7,737 bases of DNA from TMED14 sp041192685 (GTDB taxonomy: Bacteria; Bacteroidota; Bacteroidia; Flavobacteriales; Schleiferiaceae), in the NCBI GenBank assembly GCA_041192685.1, contig JBEEMM010000062.1:1-7737 (forward strand), written 5' to 3'. The translations under genes and the position numbers were made by a program. Positions 6,079-7,737 of this stretch are shown here, piece by piece. Each line of letters starts with the position of its first letter. Positions within the stretch are counted from its first letter, which is position 1. The notes beneath the pieces are model-generated. The model did no database searches, was not told the origin of the DNA, and worked only from the letters and a program-made list of their open reading frames with translations.

Positions 6079-6972
6079 TTAGTATCCGAATTGCTTTAGT
6101 GAACGCGCGTTGTTGCGCCAATCGGGCTGCACTTTTACAAAGAGCTCCAGATGAACATGCCTTTGAAAAAACGCCTCCATGGCCTTGCGGGCTCCAATGC
6201 CCACTGACTTAAGGGCTGCGCCTTTATGGCCAATAAGAATGCCTTTTTGCGACTCCCTCGAGACGTAGAGCACGGCGCGAATGCGGTGAATGTCTTCGCC
6301 CTCTTCAAAGGTGTCAATCGCCACCTCGACCGAGTAGGGAACCTCTTTTTGGTAGCGCATTAGAATCTGCTCCCTCACAATCTCTGAGGCGATGAATCGC
6401 TCGCTGCGGTCGGTGAGCTGGTCCTTCTCAAAGTAGGCCGGTCCCTCGGGTATGAGCTCGAGAATCCGCACCATGAGGTAGTCCAGGTTAAAACGGTTGA
6501 GGGCGCTGATCGGAATCACTTCGGCCTTGGGCAGTCGCTCTTGCCACTTCAGTACCTCGCCTTCAAGGGTCGCTTGGTCTTTGAGGTCAATTTTGTTGAG
6601 CAGCAGCAGCACGGGTGAGGTCGTGGTTTCTAGGTGCTTGTAGAGGGATTCGTTTTTGAGCGGACCCTCGCCAAGCTCCACGACATACAAAAACACGTCG
6701 GCGTCTTTAATAACGTCGCGCACGGCGTCGAGCATGCGCTCTTGCAGTTCATAGGCCGGATCCAGCACGCCTGGCGTGTCGGAGAATACTACTTGGTACT
6801 CGTTCTGCTCGTTTTCGCCGTTGAGTATGCCAAAAATTCGGTGGCGGGTGGTCTGTGCCTTGGGCGTAATTATACTGAGGCGCTCGCCCACCAAGGCGTT
6901 TGCCAGGGTAGACTTACCCACGTTGGGGTGGCCTATAAGGTTAACAAATCCAGACTTATGGGGTTTTGACAT
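6079..6972 (-). CDS. era: GTPase Era
   Basis: A 297-aa GTPase that binds the 3' end of 16S rRNA and takes part in 30S maturation. The G domain shows GHPNVGKS at 14-21, the QTTRHR switch I at 40-45, DTPG at 65-68, NKID at 126-129 and SAL at 156-158. The C-terminal type II KH domain (about 200-285) carries the RNA-binding loop GHKG at 248-251 within GILIGHKGAALKSVG. The end WRNNARSLKQFGY is typical of Bacteroidota Era. Length and order are normal. It is the first gene of the era-der operon and is divergent from the initiator tRNA, with 81 nt between. A GACCTTTG (6978-6985, minus), one base off the -7 consensus, ends 5 nt before the ATG; no -33 TTG is evident, so the promoter is uncertain. Confidence 0.98.
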   Translation of the reverse strand: MSKPHKSGFVNLIGHPNVGKSTLANALVGERLSIITPKAQTTRHRIFGILNGENEQNEYQVVFSDTPGVLDPAYELQERMLDAVRDVIKDADVFLYVVELGEGPLKNESLYKHLETTTSPVLLLLNKIDLKDQATLEGEVLKWQERLPKAEVIPISALNRFNLDYLMVRILELIPEGPAYFEKDQLTDRSERFIASEIVREQILMRYQKEVPYSVEVAIDTFEEGEDIHRIRAVLYVSRESQKGILIGHKGAALKSVGIGARKAMEAFFQRHVHLELFVKVQPDWRNNARSLKQFGY

Positions 6973-7012
6973 GGCTGCAAAGGTCGGGCATTTAACGCGG
7001 ACTCCCGCAGGC

Positions 7013-7043
7013 TTGCAGGTTTTTCTACAATAGACTACCTTTG
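7013..7043 (+). promoter_or_regulatory. Bacteroidota-type promoter of tRNA-fMet
   Basis: A -33 TTG (7013-7015), a 20-nt spacer and a -7 TAccTTTG (7036-7043) fit the primary sigma factor consensus of Bacteroidota. The mature tRNA starts 10 nt after the motif, which leaves a 5' leader of only a few nucleotides for RNase P to remove. Confidence 0.8.
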
Positions 7044-7053
7044 CCGTTCATAT

Positions 7054-7126
<73 letters not shown>

Positions 7127-7134
7127 CAACATGG

Positions 7135-7166
7135 GACCCAAAGGCTTTTTGCCTTTGGGTCTTTTT
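7135..7166 (+). terminator. Intrinsic terminator of tRNA-fMet
   Basis: A perfect 11-bp stem (gacccaaaggc and gcctttgggtc) with a TTTTT loop is followed directly by TTTTT at 7162-7166. It lies 8 nt after the tRNA and is a strong Rho-independent terminator. Confidence 0.93.
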
Positions 7167-7179
7167 GTTCAAATTCATT

Positions 7180-7211
7180 TTGAATCCGCACTGGCAGGCC
7201 AATAAACTTTG
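7180..7211 (+). promoter_or_regulatory. Possible promoter of the coiled-coil membrane protein gene
   Basis: A TTG (7180-7182), a 21-nt spacer and AAACTTTG (7204-7211) match the Bacteroidota promoter with one deviation in the -7 box (AA for TA). It would give a leader of about 60 nt. Since the strong terminator upstream isolates this gene from the tRNA, a promoter must lie in this gap, but this choice is tentative. Confidence 0.35.
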
Positions 7212-7278
7212 ATGATTAGCTTAGAGGGCCTTAACTGCATTGCACAAAACACCATTCCACCTTTAAAATCCAGGCCCC

Positions 7279-7662
7279 ATGAACCAATCAACCATTGAGC
7301 AAGCACTGATGCTGGTGGGATCCCTGCTCCTAGTGCTTTTTGCCCTGAGCTTCACCCTGCCCGCCCTGGCGAACTATAAAAACGAAATTAAACTGCTCGT
7401 TTTAGTGGGCGTAATCCTCTATGCGGGCTATAGCTTTTGGACCCAGAACAAGGATGCTGAAGACCTTCATGCCAAGGCCAAGGAGGCTGCCAAGTGGCGA
7501 AGCGAGTCCGCAGAAAAAGGCCAAAAAATTGAAGTGCTTGAGGGCAGCATAAAAGCTTTAGAAGCAAGACTCAGGGAGGCTGAATTGGAGGCTCAAAAAA
7601 CCCAAGAACTTTTGGAGCAAAGCACCAAGGCCTTGGAGGACTGCCAAAAGGCTAAAGCCTAA
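7279..7662 (+). CDS. Two-helix membrane protein with C-terminal coiled coil, unknown function
   Basis: A 127-aa protein I do not recognise. Residues about 9-31 and 37-54 are hydrophobic and fit two membrane helices joined by a very short polar turn (NYKNE), giving an inner-membrane hairpin. Residues about 57-125 are highly charged, rich in Ala, Glu, Lys and Leu with heptad-like spacing, and fit a long helix or coiled coil, probably on one face of the membrane and perhaps oligomerising. A single cysteine is at 121. There is no lipobox and no enzymatic motif. The start is the first ATG after a CCCC run, with no Shine-Dalgarno. The gene stands alone between two tRNA genes, and its stop is only 4 nt from the 3' end of the converging tRNA-Arg. 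A spacer or scaffold role is possible, but this is a guess from shape alone. Confidence 0.75.
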   Translation: MNQSTIEQALMLVGSLLLVLFALSFTLPALANYKNEIKLLVLVGVILYAGYSFWTQNKDAEDLHAKAKEAAKWRSESAEKGQKIEVLEGSIKALEARLREAELEAQKTQELLEQSTKALEDCQKAKA

Positions 7663-7666
7663 GGAG

Positions 7667-7737
7667 TGGCCCTGGCAGGAATCGAACCTGCATCTTGGGT
7701 TCCGGAAACCCACATACTATCCATTGTACTACAGAGC
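7667..7737 (-). tRNA. tRNA-Arg, anticodon CCG (5' nucleotide cut by window edge)
   Basis: On the minus strand the sequence folds as a tRNA lacking only nucleotide 1: acceptor gctctg with cagggcc (one G-T pair), D stem gtac/gtat, anticodon stem tgggt/accca with loop ttccgga (anticodon CCG, from plus-strand 7703-7705), a 4-nt variable loop, T stem gcagg/cctgc with loop ttcgatt, and discriminator A at 7667. CCA is not encoded. It reads CGG arginine codons. Its 3' end lies 4 nt from the stop of the converging membrane-protein gene, so any terminator must lie inside that gene; only a very short GGC/GCC hairpin followed by TTTT is seen there. Confidence 0.93.

Noticed and set aside
7127..7170. Attachment site or integrated element next to tRNA-fMet
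   Set aside because: The downstream sequence is fully explained by the terminator hairpin; there is no repeat of the tRNA 3' end and no integrase in the window.
7645..7662. Possible terminator of tRNA-Arg (GGC/GCC hairpin followed by TTTT on the minus strand)
   Set aside because: The stem is only 3-4 bp and lies within the coding end of the membrane-protein gene, so the support is insufficient.

Overview
The window looks like ordinary chromosomal core sequence from a member of the Bacteroidota, probably Flavobacteriales-like, with rather high GC for that group. Three things point there. The -7 promoter motif TAnnTTTG, typical of this phylum, occurs before the initiator tRNA (with a well-spaced -33 TTG), rsgA and the acyl-CoA dehydrogenase. 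The ABC ATPase closely resembles the gliding-motility protein GldA. Shine-Dalgarno sequences are mostly absent. The species cannot be named from this sequence alone.

Layout from left to right: (1) the 3' part of a class I SAM-dependent methyltransferase of the RlmI/RlmK type (+). (2) A convergent intergenic region almost filled by a long imperfect inverted repeat (514-610). (3) A minus-strand pair: a glutaryl-CoA-dehydrogenase-type acyl-CoA dehydrogenase followed, 3 nt after its stop, by a small cysteine-containing lipoprotein. (4) A tightly overlapping minus-strand operon rsgA-dtd-mazG-like. (5) A divergent GldA-like ABC ATPase (+). (6) A minus-strand operon era-der with 1 nt between the genes. 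(7) A divergent initiator tRNA-fMet (CAT) with a good promoter and a strong intrinsic terminator. (8) An unrecognised two-helix membrane protein with a coiled-coil tail (+). (9) A tRNA-Arg (CCG) on the minus strand, cut by the window edge after its second nucleotide.

The main theme is translation and its quality control. Era, Der and RsgA are three ribosome-assembly GTPases. Dtd removes D-amino acids from tRNA. The MazG-like enzyme probably cleanses the nucleotide pool. The RlmI/K-like enzyme is probably an rRNA methyltransferase. Two tRNAs complete the set. The acyl-CoA dehydrogenase (probably lysine/tryptophan catabolism), the lipoprotein and the GldA-like ATPase fall outside this theme.

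I found no phage, insertion sequence, CRISPR array, toxin-antitoxin pair or recognisable defence system. The least explained items are the 514-610 inverted repeat, the small lipoprotein coupled to the dehydrogenase, and the coiled-coil membrane protein between two tRNA genes. I do not see strong evidence for a new biological system.
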